Assembly: GCA_003427395.1 (NCBI GenBank)
Contig: BFEA01000128.1
Span: 1,635,526 to 1,660,799, forward strand
DNA: 25,274 bases
Source of the DNA: Chara braunii
Taxonomy: Eukaryota > Streptophyta > Charophyceae > Charales > Characeae
Reading direction: 5' to 3'
Below, piece after piece: positions 1 through 8,783 of this stretch (positions within the stretch are counted from its first letter, which is position 1; every line of letters begins with the position of its first letter). A program made the translations under genes and the position numbers. The notes under the pieces are model-generated. The model ran no database searches. It saw only the letters and a program-made list of their open reading frames with translations, and was not told the origin of the DNA.

Positions 1-148
1 CCTGTGGCCTGGTCAGGGTAAAGGGTGGAAGGCCACTGGGGGGCACCAGTGGAGTTTCCCTCCTTCACCCAGCCTCGGCCTACCCCCTACTTCCCCCGTG
101 GCGTCTATTGTANATTGAGGATCATGTTCTGAGAGTTCAGATCAATGT
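1..148. other. Flank beyond the LINE 3' end
   Basis: No gene is visible. The stretch holds a perfect 7-bp inverted repeat (CCACTGG at 33-39, CCAGTGG at 46-52) and one ambiguous base at 113. It ends where the minus-strand LINE reaches its A tract (T7 on the plus strand, 149-155). If the LINE was inserted by target-primed reverse transcription, the target-site duplication should begin just below 149. I could not find a convincing partner copy near the presumed 5' end of the LINE. Confidence 0.4.
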
Positions 149-157
149 CTTTTTTTG

Positions 158-510
158 CCAATGCTGGAAACCGGGTCCAGCGTCCCATATTTGTGCTGTT
201 CATCCAATCAATCTGGCGTCTCTTTATCTTTGGGACTATCAGAAAGGCTGAGACAGACAGTACATTGCCTATGCTGGAAACCGGGTCCAGCGTCCCATAT
301 CAGTGCTGTTCATCCTACCAATCCTGCAGTGTCTCCATCTGCTGTGGTCCCTCTGCTGACCACTAGACTGAACTTGTAACCGAAAAGCTGAAACAGACAG
401 TACATTGCCAATGCTGGAAACCGGGTCCAGCGTCCCATATCGGTGCTGTTCATCCAACCAATCCTGCAGTGTATCCATCTGCTGCTGTCGCTCTACTAAC
501 CATTAAACTG
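158..510 (-). repeat. Triplicated LINE 3'-tail unit with conserved hairpin
   Basis: Three head-to-tail copies, at 110 and 140 bp spacing, share the core around 158-206, 268-316 and 408-456. Each contains a perfect 6-bp stem with a 7-nt loop (163-181, 273-291, 413-431). On the element strand this is GCTGGA, CCCGGTT, TCCAGC, preceded by GGGAC. The last copy runs straight into the A7 tract that ends the element. The same hairpin occurs near the 3' ends of two short retroposons at 22009-22027 and 24456-24474, so it looks like a functional 3'-tail element. The open frame across part of one copy is probably incidental. Confidence 0.85.
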
Positions 511-590
511 GACTTGTATTGGAAGGGACAGAGTAGACAGAGGTGAACAGAGATGAGCAGGGATAAACAGGGATAAACAAGGATAGACAA

Positions 591-770
591 CCAGAAAAGG
601 AACAGAAGGGGGCAGAGATCAGAAGAGAAAGAAGGGGGCAGGAGTAGGGGACCACAGAAGAAAAGGGCAGAGGTAGCCAGAGAGTGGACCGAAACCAGAG
701 AAGGAACAGAAGGAGGCAGAGATCAGAAGAGAACAGCAGGGAGCAGGAGTAGGGGACCACAGAGGCAGAG
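591..770. repeat. 104-bp tandem duplication in the LINE 3' UTR
   Basis: Two purine-rich copies start at 591 and 695 (for example CCAGAAAAGG and CCAGAGAAGG, each followed by AACAGAAGG...GGCAGAGATCAGAAGAGAA and a GGGGACCACAG block). A third partial echo (CAGAGGCAG..CCAGAATCAAGTAGC) occurs twice between 765 and 822. The repeat lies between ORF2 and the tail hairpin repeats, so it is part of the 3' UTR. On the element strand it is strongly pyrimidine-rich. Confidence 0.8.
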
Positions 771-1019
771 TCCAGAATCAAGTAGCTACAGAGGCAGAGG
801 CCAGAATCAAGTAGCCAGAAGGTGGACCGAAAAAATCAGAGCAGAAGTAACTGAGCCGGGCCGGTTTCACCAGACTGGGTTACTGTGTTCATGGGGGGAG
901 GACCTCTTCCAGTGCCAGTGGGTGGGGGGGGAAGGGGTCTGCAAATTCTTGAGCCGGGCGTAACCTCTCGCCGGGATCGAGGTTTGTCCACTCATGGAAG
1001 ATCAGCTGATAATCTCTTG

Positions 1020-2717
1020 CTATCTCCGTCTGGTGTCCTTCTTGCAGCTCTCCTCCCTGCTGGCAATTCTCAGACATCTTACCTCCGCCACCCATCCTTT
1101 TCTCTCCCCTCCCAACCAATCCTGACTGAATCGGGAGATGATCCTGTTGATGTCAGACCAGGAATTCATTTGGTCAAGTTTGTCTCTGGCCGCCTTCCAC
1201 TGGGCAACAATTTCATGTTGGACTAATAGGCGTAACTGTTCTGTGACTTCTCCTTCTTCAACCCTTGCCCCTTCCATTTCCAAAATGCAACGCTTCCACC
1301 AAAGGACCCATAGGACCGCCCGCCTGCCCGAATGAAATATGTTCTCCTCGAATGTGTCTCCCCGAATTGGGGGGTAATGACCTAGTAATATAGCCCTCCA
1401 CTCCCATGGCCATTCCGCACCGGGGACAATGTGTCGCCAGATCCTGTCCCAAACCCTCCAGAGCAAAACCGAAGCTGGGCATTGGAGGAAGATATGTTCA
1501 ATTGTTTTAGCCCTTTTCCTCCCCGGGTAACCCATGAGACAACTATGGCACCAGGGTAACGCCCGACCTTGCTGCTCCAGCCGAGTGTAATCTATCAACC
1601 AGTTGTTTGTAGGCAGACATCGGTGTGCTATTTGCCACTGAAGGGCCGAGATCTTAGCGGGTCTATTCCTCAGTTGAGTGAACCAACGGATCGGCTTGAG
1701 CAAGTCTCGGTCCACGTTAAGATGTCGATGCCACCTGTCCTCAATCGTCTCCCGCAGTCTTCGTTTGGGACGGAGCATACGATAGGCTGATTTGGTTTTT
1801 AGATTGTAAAGTGTTAGTTGTTTTGTCGGCCCTTGCCTAGTCGTGGCTCCCTGGGACCAATGCCACTCGTCGGGGTCGAAGGGGAGATCTTCAATCGGGG
1901 TTGTTGGGCGGTAGGCACATCGTCCTCTGCCGTTCTCCAGGATTCTGATGCGATATATGTTTGATCTGTCCTTCCAGATAAAAGGATCCTGGCTGCCCCG
2001 TAGAGTGCCATCCTTTTGGACGGAGAAGATCTCAATTAGGGTCTGTGATTGGTCTACAATGTGTACTTGTCCTATCTCTTCCTTGTGATCGGGTAGGCAA
2101 ACCCAGTCTCCTTCTCTCAATTGAGGCCCTTTTCGAAGGATGCTATACCATTGGAGAGGGAGACTTTCAATGAGTTCGTTTAGCGCCGATTCCGTGAGAT
2201 GGCAGTAGCGTAGCCATGCCGGCATCCTTTCTGAGCTCTTCCAACATCTTGCCTCTATGTCCCGCAGATCCCCTACCCTGCAAGCACCATGTTTAACCCA
2301 ACCTTTCCAAGGGGCATCTGAGCTGCATCTTACCTGGCCCAAGGCATCCGTAATCAACCGGTTCCCAAACAGCGGCTGTCTGAAGATTTCTTCCCATCGA
2401 TCCGGGTTGGGCTGGTCGGGCGGCGGGAGCTTCCTCCATGTGCGAAGTAAGCGCAGCCAATGTGTGCTTGCGGGGTTCCCCTTCTTATCTTTCCTTGGAA
2501 GCCTCCAGTATCTATCTTGTAGCCATACCAGGGGGTCAATCTCTGGGGGGGCCCCAGGTGCTAGGGCAGCGATTTGCGCCAGAGCCAGGGGGGTCAGGGG
2601 GAGGACGGAGAGAAGATAATGTGCTGAAGCCAGCAAAGTGTAAGGGTCTGGGATTGCGTGGCCGGGTCCACAATTCCTAGCCCTCCTCTGGTCTTGGGCT
2701 GGATCACTGAGTCCCAA
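1020..2717 (-). pseudogene. LINE ORF2 C-terminal part (zf-RVT-like)
   Basis: This is the third reading-frame segment of LINE ORF2. The useful reading starts near 2640, where a frameshift joins it to the preceding segment; the first ~25 residues of the open frame are a shadow. The body is typical of the region downstream of RT in plant LINEs. It includes a stretch like LQWQIAHRCLPTNNWL followed by a Cys-His cluster (WCHSC, then EHIFLQCP, roughly 1485-1550), matching the zf-RVT-type zinc motif. The frame stops at 1020, but a second frame (about 1119-889) stays open and may be the original C-terminus after another frameshift. Known role of this region: nucleic-acid binding during target-primed reverse transcription. 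Confidence 0.8.
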
Positions 2718-3019
2718 GCTACTCGACTAATTGCGTGGGGGGTATTACTGTCCCCTCTCCAAAGGAAAGCTGCTAGTTGTTGTTTTAGTGACCTAAGCCC
2801 CCCGTCGCTCATGGGCCATATAATCGATTTGTACCAAAGTGTGGCCAAGACCACATTATTAATGACCAGGGCCCGCCAAAATAACGATGTGTGCTTTTTA
2901 TTCCATTGTTTTAGTCTGGCGTTTGCCGGTCCTATCAGCCAGTCATCGTTGGTTGACGGCTTCCCTTTTGCTGTAATGAGGCTCCCAAAACTCTCAAGGG
3001 GTCTTCTAGGGGGAGCCAT
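2594..3019 (-). pseudogene. LINE ORF2 middle segment (RT thumb/connector)
   Basis: This short open frame continues ORF2 after a one-base frameshift near 2950-2965. The preceding segment ends in the non-coherent tail QQKGSRQPTMTG, while this frame reads coherently as TAKGKPSTNDDWLIGPANARL. It carries motifs usual just downstream of the RT palm in L1-like ORF2, such as LKQWNKKHTSLFWRALVINN, LWYKSIIWPMS and WDSVIQPKTRGGLGIVDP (the common K..GGLG motif). A second frameshift near 2620-2650 passes the reading to the C-terminal segment. It is not a separate gene. Confidence 0.8.
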
Positions 3020-4497
3020 GTGATTCGCGGTTTTTCAGGAGGCCTTCCTCCTTGCTGGTGCATCCACCATCCTACCGTCTTTTGCCCCCAATTTACAGCC
3101 ATATCGGAGAGCCGACAGAACCGGTTCATGAGAATTTGAATTTCTTCCATATTACGGTCTGTCGCTTCCAACATTATGGTAAGGTCATCCGCAAAAAGGG
3201 AACAGATCAGTACTGCCTCCTTCGAGATATTCGTGATCTTAATGCGAGAGAGGTTCTTGTTATGCCTGAGGTTGGCCGAGAGCGTTTCCATTATTACCAA
3301 GAAAAGATAGGGCGCAATGGGATCCCCTTGTCTTACAGACCTCTGTAGCTCGAAGGGGGGCGCTATCGACCCGTTGACCTGCACACAGGTGGTGGCATTA
3401 TGATGAAGGATCCTAACCCATCGTCGAAAGATCGGTCCAAAGTTCATTCTTGCAAAGCATTTGTCCAAAAATTCCCAGTCAACGTGGTCGTATGCTTTTT
3501 CGAAGTCAATCAATATAATGGTCGTGTTTGCTTTATTCCGTTGAGCTAGTTGGACCACCTCATTAACTAGTAAGATGTTTTCTTGTATATTCCTTCCGGT
3601 CATGAACCCTGTCTGAGCCGGGTGTATGACATCTTCAAGGACTGATGCCATACGATGTGCCAGCGCTTTGGCCACCATCTTATAGACTACTGTGAGTAAA
3701 GTAATAGGTCTATAATTCCTAATGTTCATTTTGTTGCCTTTTTTGTATAACAGCGATAACACCCCTTTGCCCACAACTTCTCCCATTTCCCCGACATTCC
3801 ACACCTCCTGATAATACTCCCATAGGTCCGAGCTCAATTCTGGCCACATGATTTCCCAAAATTCCTTAGGGAATCCGTCTATGCCGGGGTTTTTTTCCTC
3901 TTTCATTTGGAGGAGTGTTGCCCATATTTCGTTTTTAGACAGGGTTTCCTCCAGCTGCTCTCGCTGTTGTGGGGAGAGGTGCCGATCCATTGGTGCTAAG
4001 AACTCCTCCAGTTCCCTGTCCCTTTTTTCCTTTTGGGAGGGTGAGATCTGGGACGTGTATAGCTGTTTGAAAAAGGTCCTAGTAATTAGTGTGCAGTGTG
4101 CTGTGTCAGTAGCTATGATTCCGTCGTTGTTTGGGTCAAAAAGGGCTTCTATGACTGTACGTCTAGCCCGCGCTGTGGCCATGGAGAAGAAATGGGTATC
4201 CATGGTGGCTTCCTGAGCAAATTTGGTAATATTTCCCCGAATTCTGATTCCTTGCCATCTATGTAATGCGTATTGTAACAGGCGGTCCTTAATATCTTGG
4301 ATAGTGGTGGTGAGAGATTGTGAATCTGCCTGTTGTTCCAGGGTTATTAGTTCTTTGTGGGTAGACATCTCTTGCTGTTGTCGTTGGGCTGCCTTGGCTT
4401 TGGAAAGATCCTTGCACGTTTTTGCTAGATAGATTAGACCATTATTAAACCATGTTAGGTGTGAGTCGAACAGATGCTTTTGTTGATGCCAGAAGTT
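2935..4497 (-). pseudogene. LINE ORF2 reverse transcriptase segment
   Basis: This open stretch lies in the same frame as the endonuclease segment and is separated from it only by the TGA at 4498-4500. Reading right through that stop stays coherent (NFWHQQ...HLTWFNNGLIYLAK), so the ATG at 4368 is not a true start. RT motifs appear in canonical order: NYRPITLLTVVYKM, PAQTGFMTGRNIQENILL, IDFEKAYDHVDWEFL (first catalytic Asp), SVRQGDPIAPYLFL and SLFADDLTIML (catalytic FADD, about 3188-3199). Family role: it copies element RNA onto nicked target DNA. The frame is lost near 2950. Catalytic residues are intact, but ORF2 as a whole is broken. Confidence 0.93.
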
Positions 4498-5418
4498 TCA
4501 TTCGCCACGGATCATCTGCGTGAAGGTTGGATCTTTAAGCAGGGAGGTGTTTAGCTTATAAAAGCTAGGAACCTGATCTGGCCTTTTCCTCATTGTCAGT
4601 ATAATTCCACATGTCTTATGGTCTAGCCCTGGGTGCGGGCTCCGCGGGAGAATTAGCGACCAGCGCAATGCTCCTTCTAGGTCGTTAGAGATAAGGATAA
4701 GGTCAATCTTGGATTTTGACAGACATGCCGGGTCGCTATCCCTTACGCATGTGAAGGAACGCACCTGAGGATGTAATCGGTGAAAGGAGTCGAAGATTAA
4801 AATTGTTTCACAGAGTTCGGCTATCATTCGTTCATCTTCCATTGCGGCGAAGGAAGGGGATTCTTGGGCGTTCCATCTATCCAAGGTCATGTCAGGGGTA
4901 GCATTAAAGTCCCCTGCTATGACCAGGGGGATGCCTTCCGACACTTGTGTGGCCAACTTCCCCATAAATTCCCTTCGTTCGCGAACGGTGCTGGGTGAGT
5001 AAATACAAAGTATGCATAGTAGCTCCAGTTCCAGCATACCGAGGACCGATACCCACCGTCCCTCTTCCTCATCTACGACCCAGTGAACTGGCTGAAATCT
5101 GGAGTCCGGAGGGACCCAGATTGCTACTCCTGCCGAACCTGGTCTGGGTGCGTGGGCTCTGAAAGTTGTGTGAGGCCAAACCATCTTATGTGCTCTATTA
5201 TGCTCCGGGGTGTCTTGTAGGTGGGTTTCTTGGACGCAGGTGACGTCCGCCCATCGTCTGCCTCCTACTCCTCTAAGTTGGTCCCAGATGGCCTGACACT
5301 TTTCAGGTTTGCTCGACGCAAGACCATTTACATTAATGGATCGTAGATCAAGGTCAGTCGAGTTAACGCATTTCTGCCATGCCGGGTTCTTACAGTATAA
5401 TGTTTCTAGATCATCCAT
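4498..5418 (-). pseudogene. LINE ORF2 endonuclease domain (APE-like)
   Basis: This 306-codon segment from the first ATG of ORF2 is an exonuclease-endonuclease-phosphatase fold endonuclease. Visible catalytic or structural motifs are SINVNGL (Asn29/31), QETHL (Glu64), GVAIW, IYSPS, GDFNATP (Asp170, Asn172), SKIDLI (Ser236, Asp239) and the terminal DHK (Asp266-His267). All expected active-site residues are present. Family role: it nicks target DNA to prime reverse transcription. The frame ends at TGA 4498-4500, directly followed in the same frame by the RT segment, so this stop is a nonsense change (from Trp or Arg). The start is 12 nt after the end of the ORF1 frame. Confidence 0.93.
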
Positions 5419-5430
5419 TGTATCCCTTAT

Positions 5431-5724
5431 TTACAATGCGTGCCATGGCTTGTCTTCCCATCTGTCCAGGAGTAGAGTTCTCTTCCTCACCAACTTACAC
5501 AAACATCTATATATATCGTCCTCTGACCAATACTCGCTGGCTTTGACTTTTGCACATTGGAGATCCAGCAGTGCATTGTGATTAAACCAACGTAAGTTGG
5601 CTTTCTTGTTGGTTTCAAAATGCAGGAAGAGGTCGTTGTTGGCCATTTGATAGTCGCTGGTTCCAAGCAACCGCACTCCCGCTCTTGCGCCCGGGGCGTA
5701 GTGTGAGGGGATAAAGGTGCGCAT
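5431..5724 (-). pseudogene. LINE ORF1 C-terminal segment
   Basis: This 97-codon open frame ends in TAA at 5431, 12 nt before the first ATG of ORF2 and in the same frame. It reads coherently (YAPGARAGVRLLGTSDYQMANNDLFLHF...) and ends in a basic region (RCLCKLVRKRTLLLDRWEDKPWHAL). I read it as the C-terminus of ORF1, joined through frameshifts to the segment at 5850-6206; part of the intervening link may lie in another open frame at 5615-5896. No catalytic motif is visible. An ORF1/ORF2 junction this short in one frame would suit reinitiation or stop-codon readthrough, but the sequence alone does not show this. Confidence 0.55.
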
Positions 5725-5849
5725 TTGGTCGGTAAAAAGCTTGTCCCCGTCCTCTCCCTCCTTCGGTGAGAATTCTCACCCTTGTAATGTTACGCCCCCG
5801 TGATCCCCTATCGGGGAAAGGCCTATCTCCCATTTCCCATCGGTTTTCC

Positions 5850-6206
5850 TCAGGGGGGCCACAAGAACTCCACCTGTTTGGACAGGGGTGATTCAAAAAG
5901 ACCTCGCTCTATGAGTTGTTTAATCTTGAGTCTTCGGGAGGCCAGTCCTTCGTCCAGTCCTTCCATGCATTCCGTGCCTCCCGTGCTTTCCTTTTCCTCA
6001 GTCGGGGCGGGGTGGGTGTGCCCTTCCTGTGTTGGAGGGTCTTGGCATGGAGCGGGGGATTCCTTGGTGGGAGGGGGACGAAAGCGGCCTCTTGCTACGA
6101 CAAATATGCGTTGAAAAGCTTCTGCCCATGTCAAATGTGCAGGAGGGCCAGCGGTCAACGCATTCCTGAGTGTCGGGCTGTTATTGAGGAGGGTGACGTG
6201 TTTGAC
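5850..6206 (-). pseudogene. LINE ORF1 segment after a TAG
   Basis: This open frame continues directly from the segment at 6207-7004 in the same frame, across a TAG at 6207-6209. The continuation is coherent (VKHVTLLNNSPTLRNALTAG, then HLTWAEAFQRIFVVARGRF), followed by a Pro-rich linker and a charged helix-like stretch (ASRRLKIKQLIERGLFE). The stop is one C-to-T change from CAG. No known domain is recognised. A frameshift near 5850-5900 is needed to reach the ORF1 C-terminus. Confidence 0.5.
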
Positions 6207-7004
6207 CTAGGAGCAATCCCAGTATTGCTCACCTTCGTGGGGAAATTCGGCCTGCAAGTGTTTGATTATCCATTTCGTCACGACTTGGATTTTTTGTTCC
6301 AGGCCCATTTCCTGGGGGGGGGCATCTGGGTCTGCCGGGTCCTTCGGGCCCTCCTCCATCTCTACGTCCGAGGGGGGGGGGGTGACGTCCACCTCCATCG
6401 GTTGTGCCCCAAATGCATCTAAGCAAAAATCAGGGGATATTGCAGGCGTACTGCCACACTCCTTCTGTTGCTGGTCTTGTGTTGGTTGTGGGGGTTGTTG
6501 TTCCGGGGTGGATGCCCTCTGTTCTTTTAATAGCGTCGGCCGGGCCCTTGCCTGCTGCTTCAGTCGCAGTCCTTGGTTATGCGGCCCCTTCGTCTGTTGC
6601 AACTGATATTCTTCTGTTTGCGAGAGTCGTGAGCCGTTATTAGCCACCTCTTTCATGCTATTAGCCACCGCTCCCACGATATTAGCCACCTCTATCTCAC
6701 CTGTTTCCCCTTCCCCCCCCATTTCCGTTTGTGCCAACTTTCCTTGATTTTGGGTTGCCCTTGGACCTTCTTCTGCTTCTTTGTTGTCTTCTTTTTGTCC
6801 GGGCTTGGAGCCTACCATTTGTTTTTCCAAGTTTGGTCTGCCCGATTCGGTGGCCAGAAGGTTGAAGCGGTTCCCTTTGTGGCCTCCACCCCCCTCAATT
6901 TCCTTCGTCTCGCTGCGCTCCTGGACTCTCCTCCCCTTGCCCACCTCTACCCATTCTTCGGGAGTCTTGTCGTGGCTCACCCTATCCTTCCCATGACCAT
7001 CCAA
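6207..7004 (-). pseudogene. LINE ORF1 hydrophilic linker segment
   Basis: This is a 265-codon low-complexity, charged and Gln/Pro-rich stretch between the zinc-knuckle segment and the ORF1 C-terminal part. It contains a GEIEVANIVGAVANSMKEVANN stretch with repeated VAN triplets (DNA repeat of TTAGCCACC at about 6640-6690), a Gln-rich block, and an acidic, Pro-rich end. The reading frame opens only after TGA 7005-7007. The link to the zinc-knuckle segment appears to run through a third frame (7005-7070, GYEGWVYIDAPGQKKGEV), so two frameshifts lie here, one next to a T8 homopolymer (about 7015-7022). Linkers like this are common in plant LINE ORF1 proteins. Confidence 0.6.
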
Positions 7005-7051
7005 TCACTTCTCCTTTTTTTTGTCCCGGTGCATCGATGTATACCCACCCT

Positions 7052-7384
7052 TCATACCCTGGGTACAGTGCGCCACCGTGCTTCTTCAACAGGATCCTTT
7101 TTCAATCGCCCTGTGGGTCGGGATGCGCGCGAAGGGTGACGGGCGCAGGCTGTCTCTGTGTACAAGTGGCCGTATGCCTGACATTTGGAACACCAGGGCC
7201 GGTGCTTGTGGGGTGTGTGGATGTGGTAAATCCTTCCTCCCACCTGAAAGGGGATGACATCGTCAATTGAAAATACGTACCCGTCTGCCAGGTTGATGGC
7301 AAGCATGAGATAGTCATCTCTTCGGGCGACATTAGGGGGCAGGGGATCAATAAAGTAAACCACATCGTACTTCTGTGCAAAATC
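7052..7384 (-). pseudogene. LINE ORF1 zinc-knuckle-like segment
   Basis: This open stretch lies in the same frame as the upstream segment at 7385-7981, separated only by a TAG at 7385-7387. Reading continues as DFAQKYDVVYFIDPLPPN, then DDYLMLAINLADGYVFSIDDVIPF, then a Cys-His cluster with spacing CX2CX4HX6C (CSKCQAYGH...C). The usual knuckle is CX2CX4HX4C, so the last spacing is two residues longer. The order (RNA-binding-like fold, then knuckle) resembles the DUF4283/zf-CCHC_4 arrangement of plant LINE ORF1 proteins, which bind element RNA. The similarity is by pattern only. Confidence 0.65.
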
Positions 7385-7981
7385 CTAAACGAAAGCAGCT
7401 TGTATTTCAATTGGTGTATGGCGGAATTCGACCCAAAAGGATTCTCTCATCATTTGCTCCCTCCGTTCTTCTCGCCGTTGTGGTTTAGGGGGGGCCCAGG
7501 GATGGATGCGTACCTCCAATCTCTCACAACGCAGAGATCGCCAGCTATCCATTGTTCTCTTGTCGGAGACAGACACGGAGATGACCGTGATAACAGTGGA
7601 AGAGGCGGGTTGGATTAGAAAGTGGTTGCGTGCACTTTCAGACGAGCCTTTAAATGCAGGTAGCCGCTCCCTAACCCAACCTACCTTATCATTTGTAGAC
7701 TTAAAGGCCGCGTCATCGTGAAATGCCCAGTTACTAGCGTGTTTAATGTACACGGCGTCTCGTGTTTTAACTGCCTCTCCCGGGAGGGCTCGGATTGTGG
7801 TCGTCTTCCCGCCTTGATGGATTATCCTGTTTTCGGAGGGGGTCAACAGGCGGGATAAAAAGAACGCTCCTGCTGTTGTCAAGTTCCTCAGTGCGATTTG
7901 CCACTCCTCCTTCGCTCCCCCTCCGGCTACCTCCTTCCCTCGCTGGATGAGGATTGATTCTTTGGCCATCGACCCCCTCAC
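7385..7981 (-). pseudogene. LINE ORF1 N-terminal/central segment
   Basis: This open frame of about 198 codons has an ATG at 7969 (MAKESILIQRG); the annotated first codon is GTG. It is in the same frame as both its neighbours and is bounded by TAA 7982-7984 and TAG 7385-7387. It contains a Trp-rich basic stretch (SWRSLRCERLEVRIHPW) followed by RREERREQMMRESFWVEFRHTP, leading into the knuckle segment. Two models fit. ORF1 may really start at 7969, or it may start upstream near 8299 with the TAA being a nonsense change. I slightly prefer one long ORF1 because the frame and composition continue. Confidence 0.6.
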
Positions 7982-8320
7982 TTATGCTGCCCAGGACTGG
8001 TGCGAGTCCTGTGCGGACGATGATCCGCCGGTTTCTCCTTGTGCAGTTGAGGTAGATGATTCCTGCAGTTGTTCTTCATGGGATTGGGAAGCCTGTGTTT
8101 GATCAGCCAACATTGGTTGGTTCTGTTGGTCCTGTGTTTGCTCAGCCCGCATTGGTTGGTTTTGTTCTTTCACTCCCTCCTGCCTAGCTCCTCTAAGATG
8201 GTCCTGAGCTAGTTGTCTTGCAATCCCCCGGTATAGCAACATCGAATCCAGCTTTTTGTGTACTCGTTGTTGCGTGGTCTTCCTCTTGCTGTAGACCATG
8301 ATGAAGCTGCTCTCCCACAC
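7982..8320 (-). pseudogene. Gln-rich 5' segment of LINE ORF1
   Basis: This 112-codon open frame lies directly upstream of, and in frame with, the ORF1 segment, ending in TAA at 7982. It begins with a basic stretch (YSKRKTTQQRVHKKLDSMLLYRG) and continues Gln-rich, with a roughly 13-residue internal tandem repeat (QNQPMRAEQTQDQ and QNQPMLADQTQAS). A likely start is the internal ATG at about 8299. It could be the true N-terminus of ORF1 or a short upstream ORF. No domain is recognised. Confidence 0.4.
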
Positions 8321-8390
8321 TGATGCACCCGGGCAGGGGAGATGGGTGCCCCGGATCGAGACCGGGTTGACTTGTCCGGGATCGGGATCA

Positions 8391-8590
8391 AGGGGAGGGA
8401 GATGGTAAAAGTGCCCCTGATCAGGGTCGAGGGTGGTAGGACTTCCTCAGATCAGGATCAATTGACAATCTCAGGGGTGGGGGGAGGGAGGGAGGGGGGG
8501 CGATGATAGATCTGGGAGCAGAGGGTGGGGAGTATGCCCCAAATTGGGGAAGGGAGGGGGGAGATGGTAGAAGTGCCCCAGATCGGGTGG
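8391..8590. repeat. Two GA-rich repeat copies upstream of the LINE
   Basis: A block reading GGAGATGGTARAAGTGCCCC followed by (T/A)GATC(A/G)GG occurs at about 8396-8428 and again about 158 bp later near 8557-8587. Between them lie G-runs (about 8475-8500) and repeated GATCAGG/GATCGGG motifs. It lies just upstream of the first LINE ORF1 codons, so it may belong to the LINE 5' UTR. No coding potential is visible. Confidence 0.6.
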
Positions 8591-8783
8591 ACACTGGGGT
8601 CGGTGAGACCGGGGTAGGGTCAGTAGAGATTCTACATACCCGCACCCCCACTTCCCTCCTCCAATCTTCCTTCTGTTTCTCTCATTCTCTCTGACTCTCT
8701 TCCTCTCCCTTCTCTCTCTCCTTCTCTCTTTCCTTCTTTCCCTCTCGTCTCTCACGCTTTTCCTTCTCCAGGTTGGCTGACAT

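Larger units (their letters stand above)
149..8320 (-). mobile_element. Near full-length degenerate LINE (non-LTR retrotransposon)
   Basis: This is a minus-strand element with the order 5'-ORF1-ORF2-3'UTR-A tract. ORF1 (about 8320-5431) has a zinc-knuckle-like motif. ORF2 (about 5418-1020) has endonuclease, reverse transcriptase and a C-terminal Cys-His motif, the usual layout of plant L1-like elements. The 3' UTR has a 104-bp tandem repeat and three hairpin-containing tail repeats. ORF1 ends 12 nt before the first ATG of ORF2, in the same frame. The element is dead as written: in-frame stops lie at 7982 (TAA), 7385 (TAG), 6207 (TAG) and 4498 (TGA), and there are several frameshifts. Catalytic motifs of endonuclease and RT are nevertheless intact, which suggests a fairly recent insertion or some draft-sequence errors. 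The 3' end is well placed at the A7 tract; the 5' end is uncertain. Confidence 0.88.

Noticed and set aside
134-148. Target-site duplication of the large LINE next to its A tract (partner ATCAATGTCT at about 18228)
   Set aside because: The match is only 10 bp, lies 10 kb beyond the LINE 5' end, and is compatible with chance.
269-478. Minus-strand 69-codon open frame across the LINE tail repeats
   Set aside because: The frame is open only in one copy; the other copies have stops. The conserved feature is the hairpin, not the peptide.
3848-4216. Plus-strand open frames antisense to the LINE RT
   Set aside because: They are shadows of the RT reading on the minus strand, which carries all RT motifs.
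8471-8755. Arg/Glu-rich minus-strand frames (RERRKERRRERRERKR type) at 8471-9014
   Set aside because: They are translations of CT/GA-rich low-complexity DNA, open in several frames because the tract lacks stop words.
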